A DNA stretch of 64,000 nucleotides from Paragonimus westermani (taxonomy: Eukaryota > Platyhelminthes > Trematoda > Plagiorchiida > Troglotrematidae), in NCBI GenBank assembly GCA_008508345.1, contig QNGE01000143.1:8885-72884 (forward strand), given 5' to 3'. How positions within the stretch are numbered: position 1 is the first letter of the stretch; each line of letters begins with the position of its first letter. Under the pieces are notes generated by a model. The model had not been told where the DNA came from. It was given only the letters and a program-made list of their open reading frames with translations, and did not search any database. Both the position numbers and the translations under genes were made by a program. Positions 48,201-59,512 of this stretch are shown piece after piece.

Positions 48201-51200
48201 CATCTCAACGTTTTAACTTAATGATATTAGTGCTAAGAGCTTCAGACCGGCCGAAGGTATTTTTTGGTCGGACACATTTAGTCTTTGTACTGAAGCAAGT
48301 CTCCTGCAACTAATAATATGGCAAGGTTGATGTGAAAAGTGTCGCTGCGGGGATACATACCGTTTTTGTTTGTTGGGAACCTCATGCTGAGCTGGCTTGT
48401 GATTTTTTTCTGCTTTGGTATGTATTTACATGAACGGCATACAAGGCAAGTCATATTTTGTCATTTTGAAATGAAAGTAGTTCTGATTGCTTGTGCATAT
48501 ATAGAGTCATACAGAGCCGTACTGCATTCTGTGCACCGCCTCTAGAGAGTCCGTTCTGTTGTCGGTGGCAAGTGTCCGTGGTTTCTCTGCGTTTCGCATT
48601 GCCTCCGATAACGTAATGAACTAGTTGGAGTACTTTCCTCTGTTCCATACTGCTTATCTAGTTCAGCGTTGCTACCAGTTGGCACGAGGTAGGCGCAATG
48701 GAAGTTGCGCATGGTTGATTTTGCTTGGTTACAATTGCAGATGATTTATCGTTTGTGAATTTTGGGCTGTATTAGGTAAATAATTGAAGTCAAGGCACTC
48801 CGAACTGGTGTCCACGCACGCGCCGAATAGCAACATGTTTCTGATATCACACGATGATCAGGCAACCATGTGAAGTGAACAATCACACTGTTTACCCTTG
48901 GTTCAAGCAGTGCTGTATATATACACACAAATGGCAATGGGTCACGGTATCTCATCGGCATATGATCCGTTAGTGGTCAGCTGCCACTAGCTGATTGGAC
49001 AGCATTTTCTCTTATATTAATGATACTGCTAAACACTGTAATCTCCCCCTAAAGAGGAGATAACCAACTTGGAGCCTAGAATGTAGTCCATGATCCCGTC
49101 CGCTTATGGTTCTAAGGTGCCAAATTTTCATAACAACTCGAGATTGGACGTGAATGTTCTCTCTAAGGCTGTAGTCTGCCTTAACCCTCTAAACGTGAAC
49201 CACCATTTATACGTCAACGTATAAATATGTATATATGCGTGACAAGATTCCCTTTCCCCTGCAATCTTGGGCCATGATCTACGTGTCCGCTGGAAACGTA
49301 ACCGTTCAACGGTAATTATGGAGCCAAAATAAGTCTACTGTAATGTTTAACGTAATCTTTACCCTTGCAGACAAAGTTTCTGAACGAAATGGCTTCCTAG
49401 GTGTATAAAAACGAGAGATATCAGTCACAGCCTTTTGCCATGTTGGAGCTGGAGGTGGGTTCTTTTGGAGATGGAGAGTGCTTATATGTTCGGCACACCG
49501 CCGAGTGCAAATACGTATGTAGTACCACACAGTATAGAAGAAGCGGGAATTCGAAGGGCAAAACTTTCAACACTGGTACTTTCGATTACCATTTCGCGCC
49601 CAACAGTTTCTGCGATGGTGAGTATCTATCGTGCTTTAGTCTTCCACGTGTTAGATACAGTGAATTGTGGTAAGCAATTAGGATGTCAGTCCATTGTCCT
49701 TTTTCATTCATCTTTAAGCTGGGTTGCTATTTTGCTGTCTTAAAGAGCGTTTGCGGTACATTCAATCTAACGATGAGGTTCCAACCTTGCTCTCCTCGAT
49801 GTTATATCGCTGAGAGTGTTGTCAGTAGAGTGCTGATCCTATGGGATAAGTGGTTGTGTCCACGTACCGGCTGTTAAATCCAATTATCACCAAACTTGCT
49901 AGATTTCTGTGGCTTCAGTCGTCTTGAATTTCTGACCTGTTTTTCACACAGATGCGAAATTCCGCTAACTGTGACACTGTATCGTCTGACTTTATTCATC
50001 CACAATCGGTTGATGATTTGCGCCTTAAAGTTCGGCGCCTATTCGATCGCTTTTGCCAATTACAACGCCGACAATCAGAATCTAGTAGACAACCAACTTG
50101 TGAATCATCTGTAGATGCTGACCACACTAGCGCCTCCTCCAATGAACCCGTTGCACTGTGGGATGAACTGAAAAGCAAGTTCAACTCTACTATAGCCAGT
50201 ACGGTAAGTTTCTTATCCTCACCATCACTGCATTTTTTCGTTTTAGACTTCCTGCCTGTTGTCCAGTTCACTGAGTAGTTTTCATCACCTTACACACGAA
50301 ATCTGTTGTTTCGGATTGTACCTTTAAGCCGAGTGAGCTTTGGGTTCTTTTGTTAGATTTAGATGTGGTTTAAACTTTTCGGAGCAATATGTAAAATAGG
50401 TTTATATGCTTTAAAATTGTATAACGACTGCCAGTTCTAAAAGGTTGCTTTCCGGGTTTTTTGGGGATTGGATACATTTCAAGTCAAAAAATGTTTCTTT
50501 TATTGTTCTGTGGGGGGGGGGTATGCTTTTTCATCGAAGACACATAATGCATAGGAAGTAATATCTTGTGAGTTTATTTAAATGGAGTGTTTGTTTGATG
50601 TTGAGAACTATTATTGCACTATTGCTTGAAGGCGTGTTCTGAGGATTCACGTTTTTTGTGCGTGCGTTGCAGTCGATGCAATCGGCCCTCATTTTCTGGT
50701 GCAGGATGACGAAACCTGCCGAAGTTAACGTTACTAATCTACTACTGTTAAGCTACCCAGTAGTCAAATAATATTTACCTCTCAGTTAAGGTGTACCTGT
50801 AATTGTCATTTTTTTGACTCACCAAGTGTCACTTGGGCCAGGGAGCGGAACAATTAATTCGTAGTTCGTGATTTTCATACCCATGGTCAGTTTTCTGTAT
50901 ACCAAGCCTAATAATTTGTGTCCTTTTGAATCTCGTGTTCAGTGAGTACCGTTGGGTTTGCCATGCCAGGCTGTCGATCACGTTTCGGTTTTGGCTGTTA
51001 GGCCGAACCTGTACGGGAGCTGATTTTCGATGCGTATTTCTGCACTGCGGATAGCGCTAGTGTGCCCATGTTGTTCTGTAGCATAGACAGGGCATACTGA
51101 TTGTCTCGTACATTTTTGTGTTTCTACAACCAACAGTAGTATTTTATAATTATAATGGTTCACATGGTTGTATTTTAGATTAATAACGATGCCACAACTG

Positions 51201-54200
51201 GTGTAATGTGGTACCTGCTAACTGATTTCGTAATGTGTACCGTTCCACATCGACTATGTCTGCGTTTTTACTTCATTACTGTCCCTTTGTTTCTCATCTT
51301 GAAGAGTGAGGTAGTCACCGAAGAGGTCCCAGAGATGGTGAACGAGTCGCCGAATTGTCTGACTGTGGATATAGACTTGATTCCATCAAGTGAATCCAAT
51401 TTCGTATCGGTCAACTCTTCCCGGAAACAATTACAGTGGCGACGAATACGCCGGAAGTCTGTACGCTTTAAACGTGCCCCGCAGACAAAAACAAAACAGG
51501 CACATAATACTCCGTATAAGAAAACGTACGATCGTTTTTGTTGCCAGTGCTGTTCAGCCGTATTCGAAGTCGCGTCCCGATTAAGGGTTCGTTTTACTTA
51601 TTGCGTTCTGTTTTTGCACGCGCTTTTTGTTTTTTCATATCTTTTCGTGCTTGCGTTTGTCTTTATGAGTAAACTTATCTAGAAGTGTTGTGATGTGAAT
51701 GGAACGTGATACTCACTCTCAAAACGAACGCTGCGATGAGCAACATTTCCTGTTCACTGGGTCACTTGTCCTATGAATAATGTGTGTGATTGGGTCCGAT
51801 GATCAGGTAGATTTGAGTGCCGCTTCGCAACAAGAAGGGTGTTGACCACACTCTCTTTTAGACTGCCTTCTACATTCGTTGTGTCTAAATCAGAACCAAA
51901 CCGACCTTTCAGTGTCGATTTATCTTGAAACTCCGTATACCTACAATTTGATACGCCTTTAGACATATGTTGTGCGGACTGGTAATCGGAAATGAACTGT
52001 GTTTATCCAGGCCACTGGGGTGCTACTGGTCAGGTGTCATTAAACATATTCCTTTGTGTTGACAAGACCTCTGTCAACCTGATAGTCACTCGTATCTGAA
52101 TGATCGTGAAATGCATACGGCGCTAAACTTAGGGGCATACTATTTTCATCTCGTCCGCTTTTATGCGTTGTGTTGGTTACCTACTTTGCATGATTTGCCC
52201 CTTAGACAATGACCATTTGGACTGGTTTCTTACTTGATCCCTTATATGAAGAGCATCTATTTGGAATACTAAGACGGTGCTTGATGGAGTCAGACGTCTG
52301 CTACTGTAATACTCCCATTACGGACTTGAGCAACCTAATTAAATCCATGCGTAATCTAATTGACATCTTCGGAATAACGCTGGTCTCTTCACGTTGACAA
52401 TGGGGTCTCGAAATAATCACTCGGCTTGCGGAAAGAGAAACCTAGACGTGATTAAAACATGTGTATACAGTTAATAAATCAGTCTCGAGGCCGGGAAACA
52501 AATTGCAAATTTCCCTCACTCACATGGTAAAACTGGTCCAATGTCATATGTATCAGTTTGTATGTTCTCACAAAATGTCCTAATTCATACTGGATTTCGG
52601 TTACCCTTACGAGAGCTTCTATGTTTCACGTGAAGTACGGACGCACTTCGATTTTTACCCGTTACCTCTGTGGTTGAAACGTAAAGTGAAACCCATGACC
52701 ATTCGGTCGACTCACAGAGTTTGTAGTATTCAAAATTAACATCCACAAAGCAGAAATCCTGGCTTAGGAGATTAGACAAATGGGCTCGAGTGAGACTGTG
52801 GGTGAAAGCGACAATCGAAAATGAATTTGAATGGAAAACCGTACGTAAAAGCGAACGGTTAAGTTAGGTTAACTGCTATGGTGGCTTAACGTGGTTTGCT
52901 AGTTGTAGGGAGGAGATCGATACATAAGAATGAATGAGAAGTGGGGGGGGGCTATTCTTTCAACGCCGGAGTCCCCATTAAAGGCGATGCTGTTGTTAAA
53001 ATCAAGCGTAACACCACAACATGGAACGAATAAGGAAGAAACTGACCTTTTTATATCCAATGGATAGTGAATTCTCCATGCAGTTACTGCTGATTACTAC
53101 TGCCTTACCCAGTACTGTCTGTAAACCCGGATGTTCCTGATCGTTCAGTCTCCAACTGTAGAAACATAGCGAGTCGACGGAAGCATACCTCGATATCAGT
53201 TGTTTCATTCCTCCGTATCAAATCATCGTTTGCGAACTGCACCACCTCTTCCTATCGACTCTCAAGTTCAGTGACTAACGTTCTATCAACCAAACAGTGA
53301 GTGACGCACGAGGCACGTATCCGGCTATCGAAATTGTTGACGTAAGATTGTGTTAGTTAGGTGACTTTAGAATTTTTATCTCTGAAAATCCGTTATGTGA
53401 TAGTCGGGTTGCTTACACGGCGATTTTATTGTGCATGAACGAACGCACGCAATCGGCAACTATCAGGGTTAGTTTTGCTGCAAGCCCATTCGATACAACA
53501 CTAGTATATTTAAATGCGTTGATCATAGACACTAGTTTTAATTCGAATTCACGAGATGGATTAGATGGATGTAAGAGCTTTATGTCTTCCTTCGATATCT
53601 AGTTGACGTTTGTTGATATAACTGTGGTAGCTGTTTAACAGATGTCGAGTTTTCCGTTGTGTATTTCCAGGCTCATCATCTGTTCAAACACGGACACATA
53701 CCTGAAAGTCTGGGTGGCCTGTCACCCACACCGGATGAGACTCCCAATTGGACTCGGCTAGATGATGAAGTGCAGTCGACTGCAAGTACCGAAAATACGG
53801 CCCCGACTTTTAAACAAGATTGTACTCGAATGAATCTGCGATCTCGACCAAAGCGAACGGACATTGAAAAGAGAATGTTGACCACCAGTTGTGCGCGGTC
53901 AGTGAACACTTCTAATGAGCCGGCGTCAGCTGGTACTGATCCTCCGATCAGATCTGATATGGTTGACGAACGCGCAAACATGGGCCCTGATGGGGATGGC
54001 ACGACGAGACCATTGAGCTCCAAACGAATGACTACTCGTCATTGCAAGATGCAATCCGTAGGTTACTCTCCATTGAACAGAGCGTTTGATTGACTCTATA
54101 TTTTTGTGTAAATTTTGTTGACTTCTGTTATTTTCGGTCATTGCCACATCCCAACCAACTGCTCGTCACCAACTAAATCTCTTTCGGTGTTATCTCATTT

Positions 54201-57200
54201 AATCACATTCCTTCTGTTCGATACAAATTACCCTTGTTTCATGCATTAATCATCTGTTGCGTGCCCAAACTATGGCAACCGTGACTCAGTACTGACAATC
54301 CTAAATGTCAAGACCTGTGTATTTATGTTCATTTGGCATCCACCACTAAAGCCATTGGTTAGCATACCATCTACTTTGGCATGTGAGATCGTTTGTGAAT
54401 GTCAGTGTAGCTTTGTTCATTTCGAGAGCTTCATGCAGGACCTGATAACACACAGTATCCCTTGGATAGCTTCAGAATGAACATCGATGGAATCCTAACT
54501 TGTTTGTCAACGGACGATTGGACGATCATATGCTTCACATTGAAAAAAACTAGTTGTCGCTTGTGATATCCTGATGACCCATAGACGGGTTATTAGCTGT
54601 TTTTTACTCGTTTAACTTAACCTCGTACTGTACAGCCGTTTTGATTTTGGAGGTTCAATCAATGTAAACATCTACACCCCACCTATATAAAAGTTGATGT
54701 TCGCCTTTATTGATTATGAGCGAGTGTATACAGTGACATTACAACTAAAGTTCTGCCTCATGAACCTGAATATTGACCGCCGAAAATATGAGACCACCAT
54801 TAGTGAGACTAGGATAATTCAGCTTCTGTGTCCAACAGTCTGAGCTGCCACGTTAAACGTGAGATCACATGTGAGGAAGATTGTTCCACTGTCTCAATCT
54901 TGATGACGGACCATTCACCGTTCTGTGATAATTGACAGCAGTGAACCAGGGATTTGTACAGGCACTTAGTTATCAGACATACAACCGTCGTAGTTATGTG
55001 TGAGCTGATACCATGTCAAGACGTTCGGACTTAGATAAAAGGATAGTTATTGTTCCCAGACAACGCATTTTACTTAGAAGTGTTTGCTGCAAAGCAACAC
55101 AGTCGGACGACAGTTTACCAGAACCGGAAGGCGTGTATGCCATCATACCTTGGCAATGTCTAGTTTCTTGGCGTTTTTGGTTACCGCAGGCGTCATTAGG
55201 GTTTCGCCGCACTACCGCACTTTGCAGGGATTCGTTGTTCGGCACTCGATTATCACCCACACGATTGTGGGTTCGAACGTGATTGCTTCGACTGCCTCCG
55301 TTTAAGTTTGGAGGGCCTAACTGTGTGATCTAGCTCAAGATCCGGTTTTTTTACGGCAACGAATACCTTATGGTCCGGAAGCTGTAAGTTGTAAATGTAC
55401 TTTTCTTCTGCTTTGAGCTCATTGTTTGATGAATAATCATCAGAAAGTGAGAACCAAATTTGGGTGTTATTTCCTTACTTCTAATGCCTCGGTTATTTGT
55501 TAATCTCTGTCGCGCAACTTGTGCTGACTCCTATTCTGATCAATTGATTACGCTGTTTTTCAACTTTCCAGTCAGAGCTAAGCAAGGCAGACTTTGCGCC
55601 ATGGTTCCGTGCAAATTTAATCGAATATCGTGAACATTCCAAATGTAATTCAATGCAGAAAATCAAGGTTTGTTGTTGAAATGTACATGCATTGGGACGG
55701 GTATGATAGCAGAATGCATCATTTAAATGTCAAGGCACGTCTCATGGCGCATGTAAGATTATGCGGTATGTTAACTGGCGATATCCGTTTCCAAATAACG
55801 GGTGAGGTTACGAAAGGACATCGGTGCAAATCCATCACCACGAATGGTGGTAACGCATTCGCATATACAGCGTATCCAGCGTAAACCTAAAGAAACAGGT
55901 TCAGGAGGCAAATGGGTGGAATTCTTTGTAGTCAGGCCAACCACTGCTGATTGATCATACAGTAGATTAGTGTGGAAAAGAATTTCTAATTCTCTAATGA
56001 TAAGTTTTAACCCTGGGAGATAAATATATAGGGCAAGAGGAGTTCCAATATGGACGAAGATGTTGGCACACTCTACATAGCTTGTGAAAAACAAACACGT
56101 TTAAGTTTTTACTGAAAACCAAACAACCTCTGTAGGACACAATGTACCATCAAAGCTGAAGAGAAGGAAAAGTTTCAGATCACCTCACACATATTTGTAA
56201 CTCTATGTTCACGCTTGTATAACATGAAACCTCAACTTTCTTTCCGTTGTATTTACTTCAAACCAGAAAATGACGTCAACTCTTCAGGACATTGACAATT
56301 CAGAGGGCTCAACGGAAGATGCCTTGATGACAGATTTTGTTCCATCTAACACTAGTCGATGCCCGCCTTTTAAATGTCCACACTGCGAACGCTCCTACAA
56401 GTCCATTCACAGTCTGGCACGTCACGAGAATCAAGTGCACAAAGGCGAATATCGATACTCTTGTGGTTATTGTGTTTTCCGTACCAATGAACGTTTCGCT
56501 CTGGACGAGCATCTCGCGCGACATTTCCGTCTTAAACAGTTTGTATGTGATGTAAGTAAGCGTTCTTTTCTGTTTACATTTCCCATCATTTCAACACATC
56601 TCTAATTTTGTAATTACGGGACCGCCATAATTCCGCGTCCACAACACCTGTCTGTCGCACGGAATCAGCTTTGAAAGCAAGCAAATCATTTCTTGTTAGC
56701 TTACGTGAAATCCGGTTCTGTTTATCCTAAGCATGATGGAATTCACAGAAATTTCCCGTTCAGTAACCTCCACTCCCGTATGCTCTGTGCTCTTCGGTTT
56801 AGAACGCGTACACTTGGTGCGGTCGTTCGCAACCGTTGTTTCGGCGTTCATCGACGGTGCGCGGAATTTGGGTTTATTTCATTTTTAATATGATGTCTGT
56901 TCTCGTTATTTGTACTAACCTCTTGGAGCTCTCTGTACAAACTGCGTGTAAAATTCCTGACCGATCACTCCATCTTTTGGTCGATGTTATATTTGACGTT
57001 TTTTGACGGAGCCTGCCGGTAGTAGACAAGGTGGCCGGCATCCTCACGACTAACTATCCTTAACATTATGTTTATCGTTTGTTTCATTTCGTTTTAGGAT
57101 TTGACCTCGCACAACCCAGACCGATCGCACGTTGAACCACACTGTACTATAGTCTGGCTATTTTTTAAGTCATTGGGGAAGAGGTTTCCATTGACATGTT

Positions 57201-59512
57201 TATTTGTTGAACGAGAATTCACAAGTCTGCATAGTATAGTCAATAGTGATGCCACATTTGCCCTGCACACGTACGAATGAAACACTGTTTCGTTTTTACT
57301 GAAAAGCGCCGATTGCTGTCATAACAACAGTGGGCTCAATTATTTTATTCTTGTTGCCTTCGAGGGAGGTCACTTAAACCATACATTTTTGTTGGATCAG
57401 TTTTGTGATGCTTGCTTCGTTGGACGCCGTGCTTTGGTGGAACACATTGCGTTCAAACACAACACTGCTCGTCATTTCAAGTGTCCAATGTGCCCGCTTA
57501 CGTTTAAGGTGAGTATATATTCATTTTTTAAAATAATGCTCGTGTTAGTTCCGGTAGACAGACAGTGACGTAAATGTGTCTACCATAGTTAGATAAGGTT
57601 TTTGAACGTAGAGTTCGGTAAGATCATCAACCGCTAGATTTTTCCTACATGTGTCGGATGCTGGGATCATTGAGTTCAGGATTTCACCCTCATTAAAGCC
57701 TCTGATTGGTCTGGATTTACGCGGGGTGTTTCGTGTGATCGGTGGTAGCTCACCTCCCCGCCGAACGGTTGTTTTGATTCCCCAACGGGATTACCTCTAC
57801 AAGGCTAGTCGCATTGTCGTATTGAATCAGGAGATGAAAACCGAAACATCACACGGGCGTATCGGATCTGTACTTAGATTACCTGCATTGACAAGCTACG
57901 TACCACTGGGACATAGGAGTCGTCAAGACAGAAGTGTACACACTCTTTGGGTCATGTGACTTGAGTTCATCGCCTCAGTGTGCTCCAGCCACAATGGCCC
58001 ACCGATTTACGTCCACAGCGTGTAGACAGAGGTTTTACCTATCATTTTAACACGTCAGCAGGCCACCGTATCTGGATCTGCCAATTCTGAGATGAAGTAT
58101 GTGAAATCGGGACTTTTTTGAAAGTAGTTTGTCGGTTAACAATACGAACTGGACCCCTCTCGTTGAGAGACGATACTGAGTTCTGGTAATCGTTTACAGT
58201 TTACCACATCAATCGAATGCAAACGTACGGCAGCCGGTGTATCAGGGGCAGTTTAATGAATCTGGATGAGCCATGTAATCGTACAATTCGCCTCTTCATC
58301 TGGTTAGTGGTGATGTGAAGTTCCGTATCGAATCAAACTACCTTTCCTCCTTAGTTCCCGCACGTCTGTTCATCCAGTAAATGATTCGCTATTGAGGAGA
58401 AGTCTAACTTCGTAACAATTCACTAGGGCCAGTGTGCTTCTTTCTGATAACTATTGTGGTAGGTCTATTAGTTTAGAAGTGACTTAGTTGACAATTTCAG
58501 CATCGACGGCACTTGAGCGGACTACGGAAACAGTATGATACAGTACAATGAGTAGATAGTCTTGTTGGAATATTAGTATTTCTAAGCTATCTGCTTAGCT
58601 GCACAGTTCAACGACTAGAGTACACGGCGCGTGTAGGCGTGCGGTTCCTGTTGATGGTTTGAATTCAGCCGAGGCTCAACTCAGTAAGTGATTGTCGGTA
58701 AGTGATTGTCCTTAAGCTGTGGTCCCGGTGATTTAATGTAAGATTGTGGCTCTCCTCAATAGCGGTTCCTTCTACCGAATAAGGGAACTCGTTGAACACA
58801 GTTTTGCTCAGTCCAAAGTATCTACACTCTACTGATGAGATGCCCGTTCAGTTTTGTTAGCCTATCAACGGCACAACGCTTGTTTCAGATTTCATTGGTT
58901 AATCGTAAAAGAGTTGTACATTTTGGTATTGTACTCGCTTGCTCAGTGTTCCTATAGCTTCCCAGAATTCAACTGCTGTTATCCAAAGTTAACTTCTACT
59001 CAAAGTTGAGCTCATTATCCGCACCTCATTAATGCATTTTCGTCTTCATTTCGTCCCAAACGAACTCCATAGACTTCGGGCACCTTGTCCAGGCATCGTA
59101 AAATTCACGGGTCGCGTGTCCTACACGAGTGCTCCTTCTGCTTCTCAAAGTTCACCCGTCTGTCCAATATGCGACGTCACATAGCGCGTTCACATCGCCA
59201 CCAACACCTTGACTCCTTTTCTGGGCCTAGTGAGACTGAATATGCACAACGTGGTCGTAAAATCGTTTCGCGCAAACTTCAACAATCTGATCAGTCACAT
59301 GTGGTGGTTAGTGATGTTGCTGGCTGCGAGTCGCAGACGCTCTCGATCGACTCGGAGCTGCCCGTTACACTGGATTGTGCGGTTCCGGTTAGTCTATGTC
59401 TCCTAACTTTGGGGAATCGAACCAGCATTTTTTTATGTTTTAGGGTTCGTTCTCCTCTCCCACCAAGATTTTCAATAAGAAGGAACGGACAAACTACTAC
59501 TGTCTGTTTTAA
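44821..59512 (+). CDS. multi-exon C2H2 zinc-finger protein gene (5' end uncertain)
   Basis: I assembled this gene from open frames bounded by splice consensus sites and matching phase. Exons: 44,821-45,275; 47,376-47,570; (unclear small exons 48,128-48,162 and 49,371-49,402); about 49,471-49,617; 49,952-50,203; 51,305-51,586; 53,671-54,057; 55,572-55,667; 56,267-56,551; 57,401-57,508; 59,073-59,387; 59,444-59,512 (TAA). From 49,617 on, all eight introns are phase 0. The product has two fingers near the N-terminus, one in the middle and five clustered at the C-terminus, separated by basic and Ser/Thr-rich linkers. C2H2 proteins of this kind are usually nuclear DNA-binding regulators; the target is unknown. 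A translation stop at 54,091 or an internal ATG at 56,270 would allow a split into two genes, but the in-phase exon at 55,572 argues for one. The start codon may lie at 35,067. Confidence 0.75.
46262..46335 (-). mobile_element. tRNA-derived SINE-like fragment in an intron
   Basis: The minus strand has a box-B-like GAGTTCAAATCC preceded by a GCGCAGTCGCC segment that could be a decayed box A. It lies in the first long intron of the zinc-finger gene. The box A is weak, so this is tentative. Confidence 0.35.
47376..47570 (+). CDS. zinc-finger gene exon: linker
   Basis: The acceptor TTATTCAG and donor GTGAGC bound a frame that joins the previous exon in phase. Clear coding wording is seen in its second half (ISDQYTQPPVNRVRMYESV). 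A CSHYC-GKH cluster near the start could be metal-binding but does not fit C2H2 spacing. Exit phase is 2. Confidence 0.6.
49471..49617 (+). CDS. zinc-finger gene exon: linker, 5' edge uncertain
   Basis: The coding frame MESAYMFGTPPSANTYVV continues to a GTGAGT donor at 49,618, phase 0. The acceptor is probably TTTTGGAG just before 49,471. Alternatives within 60 bases upstream cannot be excluded, and a very good acceptor at 49,370 has no long open frame behind it. An overlapping open frame in another phase (49,401-49,673) is probably a shadow. Confidence 0.5.
49952..50203 (+). CDS. zinc-finger gene exon: charged helical linker
   Basis: The CACACAG acceptor and GTAAGT donor bound exactly 84 codons, phase 0 at both ends. 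The middle is strongly helical and basic (DDLRLKVRRLFDRFCQLQRR), followed by a Ser/Thr-rich stretch. No zinc finger is present. Confidence 0.8.
51305..51586 (+). CDS. zinc-finger gene exon: acidic and basic linkers, first half of a finger
   Basis: The exon follows a T-rich tract ending TTGAAG and is 94 codons, phase 0. An acidic part (VVTEEVPEMVNES) is followed by a strongly basic part (RRIRRKSVRFKRAPQTKTK), a likely nuclear localisation signal. Then comes the Cys pair of a finger with Phe and Leu core residues (FCCQCCSAVF, SRL). The His pair lies in the next exon. The donor is GTTCGT, weak but required by the phase and by the finger. Confidence 0.8.
53671..54057 (+). CDS. zinc-finger gene exon: second half of a finger and Ser/Thr-rich linker
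   Basis: After a TATTTCCAG acceptor the exon starts AHHLFKHGH, which completes the finger begun at 51,5xx as C-x2-C-x12-H-x4-H. The rest is Ser/Thr/Asp-rich with a basic patch (LRSRPKRTDIEKR). The likely donor is GTAGGT at 54,058, phase 0. If it is not used, the frame ends at TGA 54,091-54,093. Confidence 0.75.
54058..55571 (+). other. intron of the zinc-finger gene
   Basis: No secure exon is seen. Open frames on both strands near 54,994-55,305 overlap each other. The plus-strand frame lacks usable splice sites. A GGGTTCGAAC near 55,270 resembles a Pol III box B, but no box A partner is clear. Confidence 0.45.
55572..55667 (+). CDS. zinc-finger gene small exon
   Basis: The acceptor CAACTTTCCAG and donor GTTTGT enclose 32 codons, phase 0 at both ends, reading SELSKADFAPWFRANLIEY and onward. 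There is no finger. Its in-phase position between 54,057 and 56,267 is the main evidence that the upstream and downstream finger blocks belong to one gene. Confidence 0.7.
56267..56551 (+). CDS. zinc-finger gene exon: two fingers and start of a third
   Basis: The exon follows an AAACCAG acceptor and is 95 codons, phase 0, ending at GTAAGT. An acidic lead (DNSEGSTEDAL) precedes finger CPHC-x12-H-x4-H and finger CGYC-x12-H-x3-H. It ends after the first Cys of the next finger (FVCD). An upstream GTATGT at 56,543 is also in phase, but using it would remove that Cys and shorten the following finger, so 56,552 is preferred. An internal ATG at 56,270 could start a shorter isoform. Confidence 0.85.
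57401..57508 (+). CDS. zinc-finger gene exon: completes finger 3, starts finger 4
   Basis: 36 codons, phase 0 at both ends, donor GTGAGT. Joined to the previous exon it gives CDFC-DAC-F-x5-L-x2-H-x4-H, a canonical finger whose two Cys ligands come from different exons. It then starts the next finger (CPMCPLTFK) and stops after the core Phe-Lys. Confidence 0.85.
59073..59387 (+). CDS. zinc-finger gene exon: completes finger 4, finger 5 and tail
   Basis: The exon follows CTCCATAG and starts TSGTLSRHRKIH, which completes finger 4 with exact canonical spacing (F-x5-L-x2-H-x3-H). Finger 5 is CSFC-x12-H-x4-H. The remaining 60 residues are polar, with a basic RGRKIVSRK patch. The donor is GTTAGT, phase 0. 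Confidence 0.85.
59444..59512 (+). CDS. zinc-finger gene terminal exon
   Basis: After a 56-nt intron ending ATGTTTTAG, 22 codons (GSFSSPTKIFNKKERTNYYC and two more) end at TAA 59,510-59,512. Reading through without splicing would stay open to about 59,561, but the splice sites fit and the spliced tail is short and basic. Confidence 0.65.
   Translation, partial: GSFSSPTKIFNKKERTNYYCLF

Noticed and set aside
49401..49673. Alternative cysteine-rich frame over the exon at 49,471-49,617
   Set aside because: Cys and His spacing fits no finger, and its phase does not match the secure exon at 49,952.
55013..55282. Extra exon of the zinc-finger gene
   Set aside because: An equally long frame is open on the opposite strand, and no acceptor and donor pair fits phase 0 on both sides.
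56543..56551. Donor GTATGT at 56,543 for the exon ending near 56,551
   Set aside because: In phase, but it would remove the first Cys and leave the next finger three residues too short; GTAAGT at 56,552 restores canonical spacing.
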